Positions 8,556 to 16,282 of a stretch of 60,991 nt of DNA are shown one piece after another (within the stretch, counting starts at the first letter, position 1; each line of letters starts with the position of its first letter). The stretch is from an uncultured Prevotellaceae bacterium (lineage in GTDB: Bacteria; Bacteroidota; Bacteroidia; Bacteroidales; Bacteroidaceae). The stretch covers positions 1 to 60,991 of the forward strand of contig ONSR01000002.1 of the NCBI GenBank assembly GCA_900320565.1, given 5' to 3'. The notes beneath the pieces are model-generated. The model had not been told where the DNA came from. It saw only the letters and a list, made by a program, of their open reading frames with translations, and made no database searches. A program made the position numbers and the translations under genes.

Positions 8556-9734
8556 ATGAAATTTAAGAGTATTATAATGACAGCTGCGCTGCTTGCGGGA
8601 TGCCTCACAGCATCCGCGCAAGAGCCGCAGGCTGCGGAAAAGGCTGACAATGCCTTTGTCCCTCACTGGTATCTTCAAGCTCAGATTGGCGGCCAGTACA
8701 CTTTAGGAGAAGTTGACTTTGGTGACCTCCTCTCTGGCAACCTTCAGTTAGGTGCTGGATACAACTTCACACCAGTATGGGGTTTGCGCCTTTCTCTTAA
8801 CACATGGCAGAGTAAGGGTGGTTCAGACCTGCGTTACCTTGACCTTGGCAAACAGACTTGGAAATACAGGTACATCGCGCCTTCACTTGATGTTACATGT
8901 GACTTGACCAACTGGATTCTTGGTTACAAGGCAGATCGAGTATGCAACTTCGGCCTGTTGGCAGGCATTGGTCTCAACTTTGCTTGGCACAATGGTGAAG
9001 CGTATAGCATTTACAACATGGTTGCAAACCAAGAGATTGCCACAGGTGTCACAGCTCCCCTTGAACACCAGATGACATATTTGTGGGGTGGAACAACGAC
9101 ACGCTTTGTAGGCAGACTCGGTGCTTATCTTGACTTTAGAGTTAGCCGTCGCGTATCTCTCGGCCTTGAGTTGAACTCCAACACTCTTTCCGATACATAC
9201 AACTCAAAGGATGCTGGCAACACAGACTGGTACTTCAATGCATTGGCAGGTATCAAGGTTCGCCTTGGCAAACTTGGCAAGAAACCAGTCGCTGCTCCTG
9301 CTGAGCCTATTATAGTGGAAAAGGTTGTCGAGAAGATTGTCGAGAAGCCTGTTGAGGTTGAGAAGATTGTCTATAAAGAAGTTGAACCTGCACCCGCTCC
9401 TGAGGTACGTGAGACTCTGCGCCGCGACATCTTCTATACTCTCCGTGGCTCTGACATCAGCAGAACAGAGATGGCTAAGATTGAGGATGTGGTGAACTAC
9501 CTCAACAAATATCCCGAAGCAAATGTTTCTATTACAGGTTATGCCGACAAGAACACTGGCAACCCCACTCTGAACGTTGGCTATGCACGCAGCCGTGCAC
9601 AGAGCGTTGCAGACATGTTGGCCAACAAGTATGGCATTGAGCGTAGCCGTATGACAGTGGACAGCAAGGGTGACACCGTTCAGCCATACGAACAGAATGA
9701 CTTGAACCGCGTTACAATCTGTATCGCTGAGTAA
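8556..9734 (+). CDS. OmpA family outer-membrane protein
   Basis: 392 residues with signal peptide MKFKSIIMTAALLAGCLTASAQ. Residues ~35-245 alternate hydrophobic and polar like an eight-stranded beta barrel. A linker of repeated VEK/IVEK units (residues ~250-275) is followed by PAPAPE and a C-terminal OmpA peptidoglycan-binding domain (~285-392), recognisable by RRDIFYTLRGS, ITGYADKNTGN, YARSRAQSV and NDLNRVTI. It bridges the outer membrane and the murein. Only 27 bp separate it from the upstream lipoprotein, and a strong hairpin closes the pair at 9764-9800, so the two form an operon. The barrel could hold or export the lipoprotein; that is inference. Confidence 0.92.
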   Translation: MKFKSIIMTAALLAGCLTASAQEPQAAEKADNAFVPHWYLQAQIGGQYTLGEVDFGDLLSGNLQLGAGYNFTPVWGLRLSLNTWQSKGGSDLRYLDLGKQTWKYRYIAPSLDVTCDLTNWILGYKADRVCNFGLLAGIGLNFAWHNGEAYSIYNMVANQEIATGVTAPLEHQMTYLWGGTTTRFVGRLGAYLDFRVSRRVSLGLELNSNTLSDTYNSKDAGNTDWYFNALAGIKVRLGKLGKKPVAAPAEPIIVEKVVEKIVEKPVEVEKIVYKEVEPAPAPEVRETLRRDIFYTLRGSDISRTEMAKIEDVVNYLNKYPEANVSITGYADKNTGNPTLNVGYARSRAQSVADMLANKYGIERSRMTVDSKGDTVQPYEQNDLNRVTICIAE

Positions 9735-9763
9735 TTATTTACATATCACAACAAGACAAACTT

Positions 9764-9800
9764 CCCCCTGTCATTCTACCAAATGTAGTATGACGGGGGG
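9764..9800 (+). terminator. Strong hairpin after the ompA-like gene
   Basis: CCCCCTGTCATTCTAC (9764-9779) pairs with GTAGTATGACGGGGGG (9785-9800), 15 of 16 positions, loop CAAAT. There is no U-tract, so it could be a terminator or a 3' stabiliser separating the operon from the next gene, which starts only 13 bp later. Confidence 0.65.
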
Positions 9801-9813
9801 ATAATTATCATTT

Positions 9814-11004
9814 ATGAGAAGACTCTGTACTTTTGCTCTGTTAGCTATAGTCGTATCAATTGCCAAATCACAAGACATAGACACGGGAACTGGATTTATT
9901 GGTAACGGATATTATCGCATCCACAATCTTGCTACGCAACGCTATATCTACGTTACAGACAACAAGGATTATTACGACATTACGCATGACAAGGAAGACT
10001 TCCAGGCAATCCAACTTTGGAAGAATGTCGAGAAGGCCATTTATGACCCTGCCAGCGTTGTATATATCACACAAAGGAATGACGTCCAGTATGACCTCAC
10101 GGGTCAGGGCACTGGTGTTCATTCGCTCACTGGCTACTACGTCAACGTCAGCAAGAAGACGGATAACACATACGAGGTTTCAGCTTCAAAGGATAATGTG
10201 ACGAAGTACCTTTACGACGGCAAATCCAGTTCTACTGCTCAACAAGGAACATTAGGCACAAGCGGAAAGGACATTTCATATCGCCGCTGGATTGTTGACA
10301 AGATTGATACGAATCATGCCATCAACTATGTTGGCATTAAGCCAACCATCGAACTGAATGGGGTTTATTACCAGCCTTTCTATGCTGCTTTCCCCTTCAG
10401 AGCCGTTTCGCCAGATATGCACATATATTATATTACGGCTATTGGTGGTGAGATTGCTCTCTTGCAAGAGATTGAAGGCGACGTTCCTGCCGGCACGCCT
10501 GTCATCATAGAATGCGCATCGGCCGAGCCTTCGGACAATCGTATTGAACTCCTCGTCACAACATCTGCTACTGTTTCTGGCAACAAGCTTAGCGGTGTAT
10601 ATTTCTGCAACGGCAAACGTCCTAAAGAATCGAAAGACGCTTACAAGAAGTTTGATGCTGCCACGATGCGTATCTTCACTGTTGCGAATGGCAAGCTTGT
10701 CTTGAGTAACCAGGATGAGTCTCGGCTTAATAACATTAAGGTGAACGACTACACGACATACACTCAGGTTGATGCTTTGTGCTTATATGCCAACACAAGC
10801 TATCTCCCGGCAGATGCAAACACCCCAGATGTGATTGAGTTGACATCTGATCCCACGAGCATCAACGGCATCGTTGCAGGCAAGAAATCATCTGGCAAGG
10901 GCATCTATTCTGTCAGCGGCACCTTGCTGCGTCCGACGAGCGACACTGTCGGTTTGCCTGCCGGACTTTATATTATAGATGGCAAGAAGGTAGCTGTGAA
11001 GTAA
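9814..11004 (+). CDS. Secreted protein with a T9SS-like C-terminal tail
   Basis: 396 residues. Signal peptide MRRLCTFALLAIVVSIAKSQ. An N-terminal block beginning GNGYYRIHNLATQRYIYVTD resembles the first lobe of beta-trefoil/ricin-like 'YYRI' modules common in secreted Bacteroidales proteins; W and Y spacing supports beta structure to about residue 160. The middle (residues ~180-300) contains the VPAGTPVIIE motif, which recurs as IPAGTPVVLKG in the GLUG protein at 44946. The C-terminus (GIYSVSGTLLRP to LPAGLYIIDGKKVAV) has the layout of a type IX secretion sorting domain: a short beta sandwich ending in GKK. It sits 13 bp after the hairpin that ends the OmpA operon, with no clear promoter. The molecular function is unknown. 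Confidence 0.8.
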   Translation: MRRLCTFALLAIVVSIAKSQDIDTGTGFIGNGYYRIHNLATQRYIYVTDNKDYYDITHDKEDFQAIQLWKNVEKAIYDPASVVYITQRNDVQYDLTGQGTGVHSLTGYYVNVSKKTDNTYEVSASKDNVTKYLYDGKSSSTAQQGTLGTSGKDISYRRWIVDKIDTNHAINYVGIKPTIELNGVYYQPFYAAFPFRAVSPDMHIYYITAIGGEIALLQEIEGDVPAGTPVIIECASAEPSDNRIELLVTTSATVSGNKLSGVYFCNGKRPKESKDAYKKFDAATMRIFTVANGKLVLSNQDESRLNNIKVNDYTTYTQVDALCLYANTSYLPADANTPDVIELTSDPTSINGIVAGKKSSGKGIYSVSGTLLRPTSDTVGLPAGLYIIDGKKVAVK

Positions 11005-11030
11005 GGTTATCCTCTGGAGGAACAGCGACC

Positions 11031-11058
11031 TATACATTATATATAATATACGCGCGCG
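11031..11058 (+). other. AT-rich block joined to a CGCGCGCG run at a gene start
   Basis: TATACATTATATATAATATA followed at once by CGCGCGCG and the ATG of the next gene. Close variants of the AT-rich block occur at 19339-19356 and 52998-53019, and a related one at about 13413. No TAnnTTTG promoter is visible here. Confidence 0.6.
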
Positions 11059-12213
11059 ATGAAGAAGTTTAGCATCTTCTTGTTAATGCTGTCATTTGCA
11101 GCATGCTTGCTTGCACAGGACAGGGCATCCGTGATGAAGGAGAAGAACATCCTTAATCACATGGATGTGGGCGTCAACGTAGGGACCATGGGCATCGGCA
11201 TAGATGTGGCTATGCCTGTGGGCGATTATGTACGTATCCGTGCCGGCTACAACTATATGCCGCGCTTCACCATCAATTCCGACTTTAATGTCGAGACGCG
11301 TAGCGGCGGTATAGGCAACCTTATCAATAAGGTCGGCAGGATAGACGACAAGCTTGCAGAATATGGCATTGACCTCAACTCCCCCGGGTTCGAGGAATAT
11401 AAGGAGATGTTCGAGAAGTTCCGCAATGTTGAGGCGAAGGACTATGTGACGGCAGGGATGAAGCCTTGCATGCACCAGTTCAAGCTCATGATTGATGTGT
11501 TGCCCTTCAGGAACAACAAGCATTGGAGCTTCACGGCAGGCTTCTTTGCTGGTCCGTCCACTGTGGCTGATGCCTGCAGTCTGGACAAGGAGACGCTGAT
11601 TCTGGAAGGCATCAATGCCTACAACGGTGTATATGCCAAATATCCCAATGAAGGTATCAACTATACCTGGCTGCACACCGACGGCAATGCAAAGGACGAT
11701 CCTTTCTACAGATATGGCGTTGCGGGCTTCAACCTGGGCACCTTCGCTGATGGCGACAAGGCCTTGATGATTCCGGGAAAGGACAATAAGGCTCGTGCCG
11801 AGATGCAGGTGAGCAAGATTCGTCCATATATTGGCTTTGGTTATAACACGCATCTGTCGAAGAACAAGAAATGGCAATTGAATGTCGATGCCGGTGTCAT
11901 GTTCCTTTGCGGTGCGCCCAAGATATATGTGGACAATGTGTACAAGATTGATGCAAGCCCCATTCGTTTCGATGATAGCGGCAAGTATCTGGGCGGCATT
12001 GGCTTTGATGATGATGATTTCTACTATGGCGACATTGTGGGCCGTATTCCGGGGACTTACACTTATGGCCCTTACGGAGAGCTCCGGAACCATGTCGATT
12101 TGGTTCGCGACCTGAAGGACATTCCCGGCAAGGCTGGCAATGCCGTAGATTTCATATCGAAGGTCAAGGTCTATCCCAATCTGTCGATAGGCATTTCGTA
12201 CAGAATATTCTAA
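11059..12213 (+). CDS. Outer-membrane beta-barrel protein of unknown function
   Basis: 384 residues. Signal peptide ending in FAACLLAQ, probably signal peptidase I; the FAAC could be read as a poor lipobox. Strands alternate throughout (DVGVNVGTMGIGIDVAMPV, RPYIGFGYNTH, WQLNVDAGVMFLCG), and the chain closes with NLSIGISYRIF, an aromatic C-terminal residue on the final strand as expected for BAM-inserted barrels. A helical insert lies at residues ~75-135. I do not recognise a named family. It follows the T9SS-like cargo by 55 bp and ends at a strong terminator, so the two may share a transcript. Confidence 0.8.
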   Translation: MKKFSIFLLMLSFAACLLAQDRASVMKEKNILNHMDVGVNVGTMGIGIDVAMPVGDYVRIRAGYNYMPRFTINSDFNVETRSGGIGNLINKVGRIDDKLAEYGIDLNSPGFEEYKEMFEKFRNVEAKDYVTAGMKPCMHQFKLMIDVLPFRNNKHWSFTAGFFAGPSTVADACSLDKETLILEGINAYNGVYAKYPNEGINYTWLHTDGNAKDDPFYRYGVAGFNLGTFADGDKALMIPGKDNKARAEMQVSKIRPYIGFGYNTHLSKNKKWQLNVDAGVMFLCGAPKIYVDNVYKIDASPIRFDDSGKYLGGIGFDDDDFYYGDIVGRIPGTYTYGPYGELRNHVDLVRDLKDIPGKAGNAVDFISKVKVYPNLSIGISYRIF

Positions 12214-12218
12214 TATAC

Positions 12219-12250
12219 AACAGGCCTCCCCGAGATGGGGAGGCCTGTTT
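12219..12250 (+). terminator. Rho-independent terminator
   Basis: AACAGGCCTCCCC (12219-12231) pairs with GGGGAGGCCTGTT (12237-12249) around a short GAGAT loop and runs into T residues. A strong stop for the 11059 gene. Confidence 0.85.
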
Positions 12251-12282
12251 GATTAGTACCTCTTGTGTCGGCAGCAGCAGAC

Positions 12283-12393
12283 TTAGAACGGTCCGCAGCC
12301 CATGCACGAGGTGGTGGTCAGTGCGGTGAGGAATGCTGTGAGTGCGGCAACCAGTACCTTTGCCACGAGCTCTACGATGTTTGTCTTTTTCAT
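12283..12393 (-). CDS. Smalltalk protein (36 residues)
   Basis: Read directly from the minus strand: ATG at 12393, TAA at 12285-12283. The product begins MKKTNIVELVAKVLVAALT and ends TSCMGCGPF. One hydrophobic helix of about 20 residues is followed by a TSCM motif. Peptides of this size, with a single helix and a TSC ending, are annotated 'smalltalk protein' in Bacteroides and Prevotella, where they sit beside HU-HIG DNA-binding proteins and a murein amidase; their function is unknown. Here the upstream neighbours are a P5-like lysozyme domain and an HU-HIG protein, matching that context. The SC could be a lipoprotein-type cysteine, but the N-terminus is short for that. Confidence 0.85.
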   Translation of the reverse strand: MKKTNIVELVAKVLVAALTAFLTALTTTSCMGCGPF

Positions 12394-12423
12394 TTTGCGT
12401 GTTAGTTTTGGTGTGTTAATGAT

Positions 12424-12822
12424 TTAGGTTAGTTTGTACAGGCAGAAGCCTCTTACGATTGTTGCGTCTTCGAGCACGATGCCGCATTCCTGCCGGGCCA
12501 TTGCCTTGACGAGTCGGGGCCAGTCGCTCTCTGCGAGGCGTTGCAGTCCGCCGAAGCCTGTCCAGAGGCAGACGTTGCGAATGTACTGCTCGGTGAGGTT
12601 CTCGGAGGGTGGTGCCCAACGATGGATGATGTCACAGATGCAGACGGCGTTGTACCTGCGGGCATAGGTGCGGAGGATGCAGAAGGCGGCTCGGAGGCCC
12701 CACTCTATCCGCTCGAACTGCACGAAGTGCCTGTCCGTCTGCTCCGCTCTCTGTCCTTTCCATTCTGTACCTGCAACCCGCCGGATGTTCAGCGGGTTGC
12801 AGTTTCTCAGTCCTCGTGTCAT
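12424..12822 (-). CDS. Phage-type lysozyme-like protein ('structural protein P5' family)
   Basis: 132 residues. It opens with MTRGLRNCNPLNIRR, followed by W-x-G-Q-R, QTDRHFVQF and EWGLRAAF: the hallmark N-terminus (RGLRNNNPGNIR-like, then QTD.FVQF and G.RA) of small phage and prophage proteins with a lysozyme-like fold, often labelled structural protein P5. No signal peptide is present. It starts 2 bp after the stop of the HU-HIG gene, so translation is likely coupled, and the smalltalk peptide follows 30 bp later. In many genomes an N-acetylmuramoyl-L-alanine amidase occupies this slot. Exact activity is not shown by sequence; the cassette may be a domesticated prophage remnant. Confidence 0.75.
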   Translation of the reverse strand: MTRGLRNCNPLNIRRVAGTEWKGQRAEQTDRHFVQFERIEWGLRAAFCILRTYARRYNAVCICDIIHRWAPPSENLTEQYIRNVCLWTGFGGLQRLAESDWPRLVKAMARQECGIVLEDATIVRGFCLYKLT

Positions 12823-12824
12823 GG

Positions 12825-13286
12825 CTATTCAAGTCCTTGGATGGTGTCTTCGTTGCGGATGACTTCGATGGCGTCGGCCTGTGCCTCTCGGCTGGGCACG
12901 AGCTGGAAGGTGGCCTCGCTGCGGAGGTTCCGGAAGAGCTTGCCGGGCTCCCAGCTGACGTTGACAGCCTCGATGTAGCTGGCGTTGAAGTCGTCGGTGG
13001 TCTTGGCACCCTTGCTCTTGAGTCGAGCCTGGAAGTCGCCGAGGTCGCCGAGCTTGACGCGTTTGCCTTCGAGCAGGAGTTCCTTCAGGCAGTCGACGGC
13101 CTGGGTGAGGAGCCCGACGATGTCGCCTCGGCTGTAGACGCAGCCATGGTTGGCGATGTGGCGGGCGAAGCCGTTGATGTCAACATTGCCACTGCTTTGA
13201 GCCATGCCATAGGCCTTGGTTTCCTTGATGTCGGCTTTCTTAGTGCCGGGTTTAGAACTCAGGATTGCGATACTGTAATTAATCAT
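12825..13286 (-). CDS. HU-HIG family DNA-binding protein
   Basis: 153 residues. An HU-like domain with a longer N-terminus (MINYSIAILSSKPGTKKADI, then KAYG) is diagnostic of the Bacteroidetes HU-HIG group. The HU core reads FARHIANHGCVYSRGDI, then LLEGKRVKLGDLGDFQARL where the canonical HU has VALVGFGTF. The C-terminus is an extended tail rather than the short HU end. It probably binds DNA as a dimer. It heads the cassette HU-HIG, P5-like, smalltalk, all on the minus strand with 2 bp and 30 bp gaps. The canonical HU gene upstream (13686) has its own terminators and is a separate unit. Confidence 0.9.
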   Translation of the reverse strand: MINYSIAILSSKPGTKKADIKETKAYGMAQSSGNVDINGFARHIANHGCVYSRGDIVGLLTQAVDCLKELLLEGKRVKLGDLGDFQARLKSKGAKTTDDFNASYIEAVNVSWEPGKLFRNLRSEATFQLVPSREAQADAIEVIRNEDTIQGLE

Positions 13287-13483
13287 AGTTGTTTGGTTTT
13301 AGGTTAATGGATTGTTGTTCTCTTGAAGCGCTTCTGTCTTTATATACAGGGCACCCCCCCTTTTTTTAACCCCAAGGCCCAACTTTTTTAAGGAAAAACG
13401 CAAATTATTTTTCTACACATTATTATATATTCCTGCGCGCATCTGCGCGTACGGATTTCTATAGAGGGGCAAAGACCATCTTT

Positions 13484-13571
13484 CAACAAGCACTGCCTCT
13501 TTCGCCAACAAGCACTACCTCTTTCGCCAACAAGCACTGCCGATTTCGTTCAAGAGGTATACCTCTTTGAG
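13484..13571 (+). repeat. 22-bp tandem array E, four units, cores ACTACCTCTTT and AAGAGGTATACCTCTT
   Basis: Units start at 13484, 13506, 13528 and 13550. The first three share CAACAAGCACTGCC or close variants; the fourth carries the perfect 16-bp palindrome AAGAGGTATACCTCTT (13552-13567), found again at 60696-60711. Confidence 0.9.
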
Positions 13572-13606
13572 CGTACCCCTGCAGCCGCCTCCCCCGGACG
13601 GCACAC

Positions 13607-13637
13607 AAAAAAAGCCCCTTCCCTTTCGGAAAGAGGC
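13607..13637 (-). terminator. Second (distal) terminator of the HU gene
   Basis: On the minus strand GCCTCTTTCC and GGGAAGGGGC pair with two G-U wobbles around GAAA, followed by seven T residues. Confidence 0.75.
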
Positions 13638-13640
13638 ATA

Positions 13641-13670
13641 AAAAAAGCTCCTCTGTTTGTAGAGGAGCTT
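13641..13670 (-). terminator. Proximal terminator of the HU gene
   Basis: AAGCTCCTCT and AGAGGAGCTT pair perfectly over 10 bp with a six-base loop; on the minus strand a T-run follows. It lies 16 bp after the HU stop. Two terminators in tandem suggest high transcription. Confidence 0.9.
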
Positions 13671-13685
13671 AGGACTAAGCTTTCT

Positions 13686-13949
13686 TTAGAATGCCAATTC
13701 CTTGCCAGCCTTGAACTTAACCACCTTCTTTGCAGGAATGGTGATAGCCTTCTTGGTAGCGGGGTTGATACCCTTGCGAGCACCGCGCTTTGCAACAGAG
13801 AATGTGCCGAAGCCTACGAGAGCAACCTTATCGCTCTTCTTAACAGCCTTCTTGATAGCATCCAGAGTTGCATCCAGAGCCTTCTTTGCGTCAACCTTGC
13901 TCAAGCCAGCGCCCTCAGCGATCTTGGCTACTAATTCAGTCTTGTTCAT
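13686..13949 (-). CDS. hup: HU family nucleoid protein
   Basis: 87 residues, the standard HU length. MNKTELVAKIAEGAGLSKVD, the VALVGFGTFSV turn, RKGINPATKKAI (the DNA-intercalating arm with Pro) and the KAGKELAF end are all present. It binds and bends DNA as a dimer and organises the nucleoid. It has a good promoter (14016-14046), an approximately 60-nt leader and two tandem terminators, fitting an abundant protein. The nearby HU-HIG protein is a distant relative. Confidence 0.97.
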   Translation of the reverse strand: MNKTELVAKIAEGAGLSKVDAKKALDATLDAIKKAVKKSDKVALVGFGTFSVAKRGARKGINPATKKAITIPAKKVVKFKAGKELAF

Positions 13950-14015
13950 AAGATAAATGTTAAGTGGTTTGTAATTAGGTTATTTAATACACTGTATATT
14001 TGCTGTTTTGCCTTA

Positions 14016-14046
14016 CAAATTTAGCGAAAGTTGCCATATCCGCAAA
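14016..14046 (-). promoter_or_regulatory. Promoter of the HU gene
   Basis: Minus strand TTTG (14046-14043), 19 nt, TAAATTTG (14023-14016). An exact Bacteroidetes consensus. Confidence 0.8.
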
Positions 14047-14128
14047 GCTTTTTCTTAAAAAAATGCAATAAAACGTGAAAAAACTTGATATAAAGCCCTT
14101 TTTCCCCCATTTCTACGCCTATTTTTCG

Positions 14129-14136
14129 TAACTTTG
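14129..14136 (+). promoter_or_regulatory. -7 element of the rhomboid/EEP operon
   Basis: TAACTTTG, 33 bp upstream of the rhomboid ATG. No clear TTTG lies 19-24 nt upstream. Confidence 0.6.
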
Positions 14137-14168
14137 CACGCGAAAGCTTAACATTTCGCATTATAAAC

Positions 14169-15098
14169 ATGAACTCGATACCTCCCGTAACGAAAAACCT
14201 GCTCATCATCAACGTGCTGTGCTTCTTCGCCAGCCTCGCCTTCGCTTCGCACGGCATAGAACTCGAAGAGATGTTCGGCCTCCACTTCTTCCTGGCCAGC
14301 AACTTCCGCCCATGGCAACTCTTCACATACATGTTCATGCACGCAAGCTGGCAGCACCTCTTCTTCAACATGTTCGCCGTATGGATGTTCGGACGCATCA
14401 TCGAGCAGACGATGGGGCAGAAGCGTTTCCTCTTCTACTACCTGACCTGCGGACTCGGAGCAGGACTCATGCAGGAACTCGTGCAGATGGGCGAGTACTG
14501 GTACTACGGATTCGGAGCCTACGAACAGATCAGCCTCAGCGGAGTCATCGTTCCGATGGCAGAATACCTGAACCGATGGAACACCGTCGGAGCATCCGGA
14601 GCCGTCTATGGCATACTGCTCGCCTTTGGCGTCACCTTCCCCAACGAACGGCTGTTCATCTTCCCCATCCCAGTCCCCATCAAGGCCAAATACTTCGTCG
14701 TGGGCTATGCCGTCATCGAACTCCTCTCGGCCCTCTCGCAAAGAGGCGACGGAGTGGCGCACATGGCACACCTGGGCGGCATGCTCGTCGGCCTGCTGCT
14801 GATACTTTATTGGCGCAATGGAGGCGGCAGAGGCAATCGCGGCGGCTACACACACTATGACCGAGGCAACAACTCCTGGTCGGGCTTCCGCCAATGGTTC
14901 TCGTCCCTCTTCAAGAAGAAAGAGCCACACATCGACGTCACCTACGGCGGCCGTTATGGACAGGAAGCAGCCTATCGCCAGCAGAAGAAAGAGCAGGAGG
15001 AAGAACTCAACCGCATCCTCGACAAAATAAAGAAGAACGGATACGACGGCCTCACACCCGAGGAGAAGCGACGCCTCTTCGACATCAGCAGGAAATAA
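14169..15098 (+). CDS. Rhomboid family intramembrane serine protease
   Basis: 309 residues with six hydrophobic segments within residues 1-215. Catalytic serine Ser143 lies in GASGAVYG and catalytic histidine His201 in AHLGGM; the conserved WQHLFFN of TM2 is at 61-67. The soluble tail (215-309) is charged and ends with the NGYDGLTPEEKRRLF segment often attached to Bacteroidetes rhomboids. It cleaves transmembrane substrates in the inner membrane; the natural substrate is unknown. The EEP gene starts 2 bp after its stop, forming an operon seen in many Bacteroidales. Confidence 0.93.
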   Translation: MNSIPPVTKNLLIINVLCFFASLAFASHGIELEEMFGLHFFLASNFRPWQLFTYMFMHASWQHLFFNMFAVWMFGRIIEQTMGQKRFLFYYLTCGLGAGLMQELVQMGEYWYYGFGAYEQISLSGVIVPMAEYLNRWNTVGASGAVYGILLAFGVTFPNERLFIFPIPVPIKAKYFVVGYAVIELLSALSQRGDGVAHMAHLGGMLVGLLLILYWRNGGGRGNRGGYTHYDRGNNSWSGFRQWFSSLFKKKEPHIDVTYGGRYGQEAAYRQQKKEQEEELNRILDKIKKNGYDGLTPEEKRRLFDISRK

Positions 15099-15100
15099 CC

Positions 15101-16159
15101 ATGTTGAAGCGCATCTCCATCAGCATCTTCCTCGGCGCAAACCTCTGCACCATACTCCTCCTCTGGCTGTGTGTGGCACTGACATACATATCGCCCGATT
15201 ACCTGCCACGCCTCTCGCTGCTGACCCTGGCATTCCCCGTCTTCCTCCTCGTCGACATCGCCTTCATCTTCTTCTGGCTGCTCTTCAAGGCAAGACTGGC
15301 ATGGGTGCCCATCTTGGGACTGCTCCTCGTCGGCGCACACGCCCTCGACTACTGCCCCATGAACATCGGCAAGGACAAGGTCATCGGCGAAAGCAACGAC
15401 AGCAGCATCACCGTCCTGACCTTCAACGTAGGCCATATGTCAGGAGAAGAAGAGCGCGAAGAACTCATCCGCTTCATCAACATCACCAACGCCGACATCG
15501 TCTGCCTGCAGGAACTCCCATCACATTTCCTCAGCAACCACCAGAAATGGCTCGACTCAACCGACTACCATTACCGGCAGAACAAAGGTGCAGCCATCCT
15601 CTCGAGGCATCCATTCCTGAGCGACACCATAAGCATCATCTACCCCACACGCAGCAACCATAGCACAGCATGCTGGATAGACTGCTACGGAGACAGCCTG
15701 CTCGTCGTCAACAACCACCTGGAAAGCACACACCTCAGCACAGAAGAAAAAGACGACTACGCCAATGCCATCACCGACCCACACCGGCAAACCATCAAGA
15801 ACAGCTCGCGAATGCTCCTCGGCAAACTGAGCGAAGCCGCCTCCTATCGTGGCGCACAGACCGACAGCATCTGCTCCCTCATCGACCGCAACACTGGTCA
15901 TCCCGTCATCGTCTGTGGCGACCATAACGACACACCCATCTCCTATACCTACCAAAAGCTGGCCAGACGACTCGCCTCAGCCTATAGGGAAGCAGGATTC
16001 GGACCAGGTTTCACCTTCTCCCAACGCTTCTTCCCCGTCCGCATAGACCACATCTTCTATTCAAAAGACTGGCAGTGTCTCTCATGTCAAATAGACAAGT
16101 CAGTACCCTTTTCTGACCACTATCCAGTCCTTGCCCGCATAGGCAAAAAAGCACATTAA
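15101..16159 (+). CDS. Membrane-anchored endonuclease/exonuclease/phosphatase (EEP) family protein
   Basis: 352 residues from ATG 15101, two bases after the rhomboid stop; an upstream start at 14894 overlaps the rhomboid gene and is rejected. Three hydrophobic segments (residues ~5-28, 38-62, 68-85) anchor the N-terminus. The EEP domain spans ~100-352, with all catalytic blocks: LTFNVGHM (Asn), CLQEL (Glu), NNHLES, CGDHND (Asp/Asn), RIDHIF and SDHYPV (Asp-His). It should be a Mg-dependent phosphodiesterase or phosphatase facing the periplasm; substrate unknown (lipid, nucleotide or sugar phosphate). Confidence 0.9.
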   Translation: MLKRISISIFLGANLCTILLLWLCVALTYISPDYLPRLSLLTLAFPVFLLVDIAFIFFWLLFKARLAWVPILGLLLVGAHALDYCPMNIGKDKVIGESNDSSITVLTFNVGHMSGEEEREELIRFINITNADIVCLQELPSHFLSNHQKWLDSTDYHYRQNKGAAILSRHPFLSDTISIIYPTRSNHSTACWIDCYGDSLLVVNNHLESTHLSTEEKDDYANAITDPHRQTIKNSSRMLLGKLSEAASYRGAQTDSICSLIDRNTGHPVIVCGDHNDTPISYTYQKLARRLASAYREAGFGPGFTFSQRFFPVRIDHIFYSKDWQCLSCQIDKSVPFSDHYPVLARIGKKAH

Positions 16160-16214
16160 GCAGCCTTTTTCGAAAAAAAATCCCTCATTTCCTCTTTGTT
16201 TACGGAAAAAGTTG

Positions 16215-16222
16215 TATCTTTG
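16215..16222 (+). promoter_or_regulatory. -7 element of secDF
   Basis: TATCTTTG; TTTG at 16195-16198 is only 16 nt away, so the -33 is imperfect. Leader about 55 nt. Confidence 0.65.
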
Positions 16223-16282
16223 CACGCTATTATGCACAAAATGGAATAAATATAAACAAAAAATTAAATAATTCTATTAACA

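Larger units (their letters stand above)
13287..13685. other. Intergenic region between HU-HIG and HU genes
   Basis: About 400 bp without a gene. It holds the HU-HIG leader, the palindrome GAAGCGCTTC (13325-13334), a C-rich/T-rich tract near 13350, an AT/CGCG patch near 13413-13450, the 22-bp array E and the two HU terminators. I could not find a convincing TAnnTTTG box for the HU-HIG gene; ATAATTTG-like sequence near 13402 is off consensus. Confidence 0.7.

Noticed and set aside
14894..15100. Start of the EEP gene at 14894
   Set aside because: It would overlap 200 bp of the rhomboid gene out of frame; ATG 15101 begins a proper membrane anchor.
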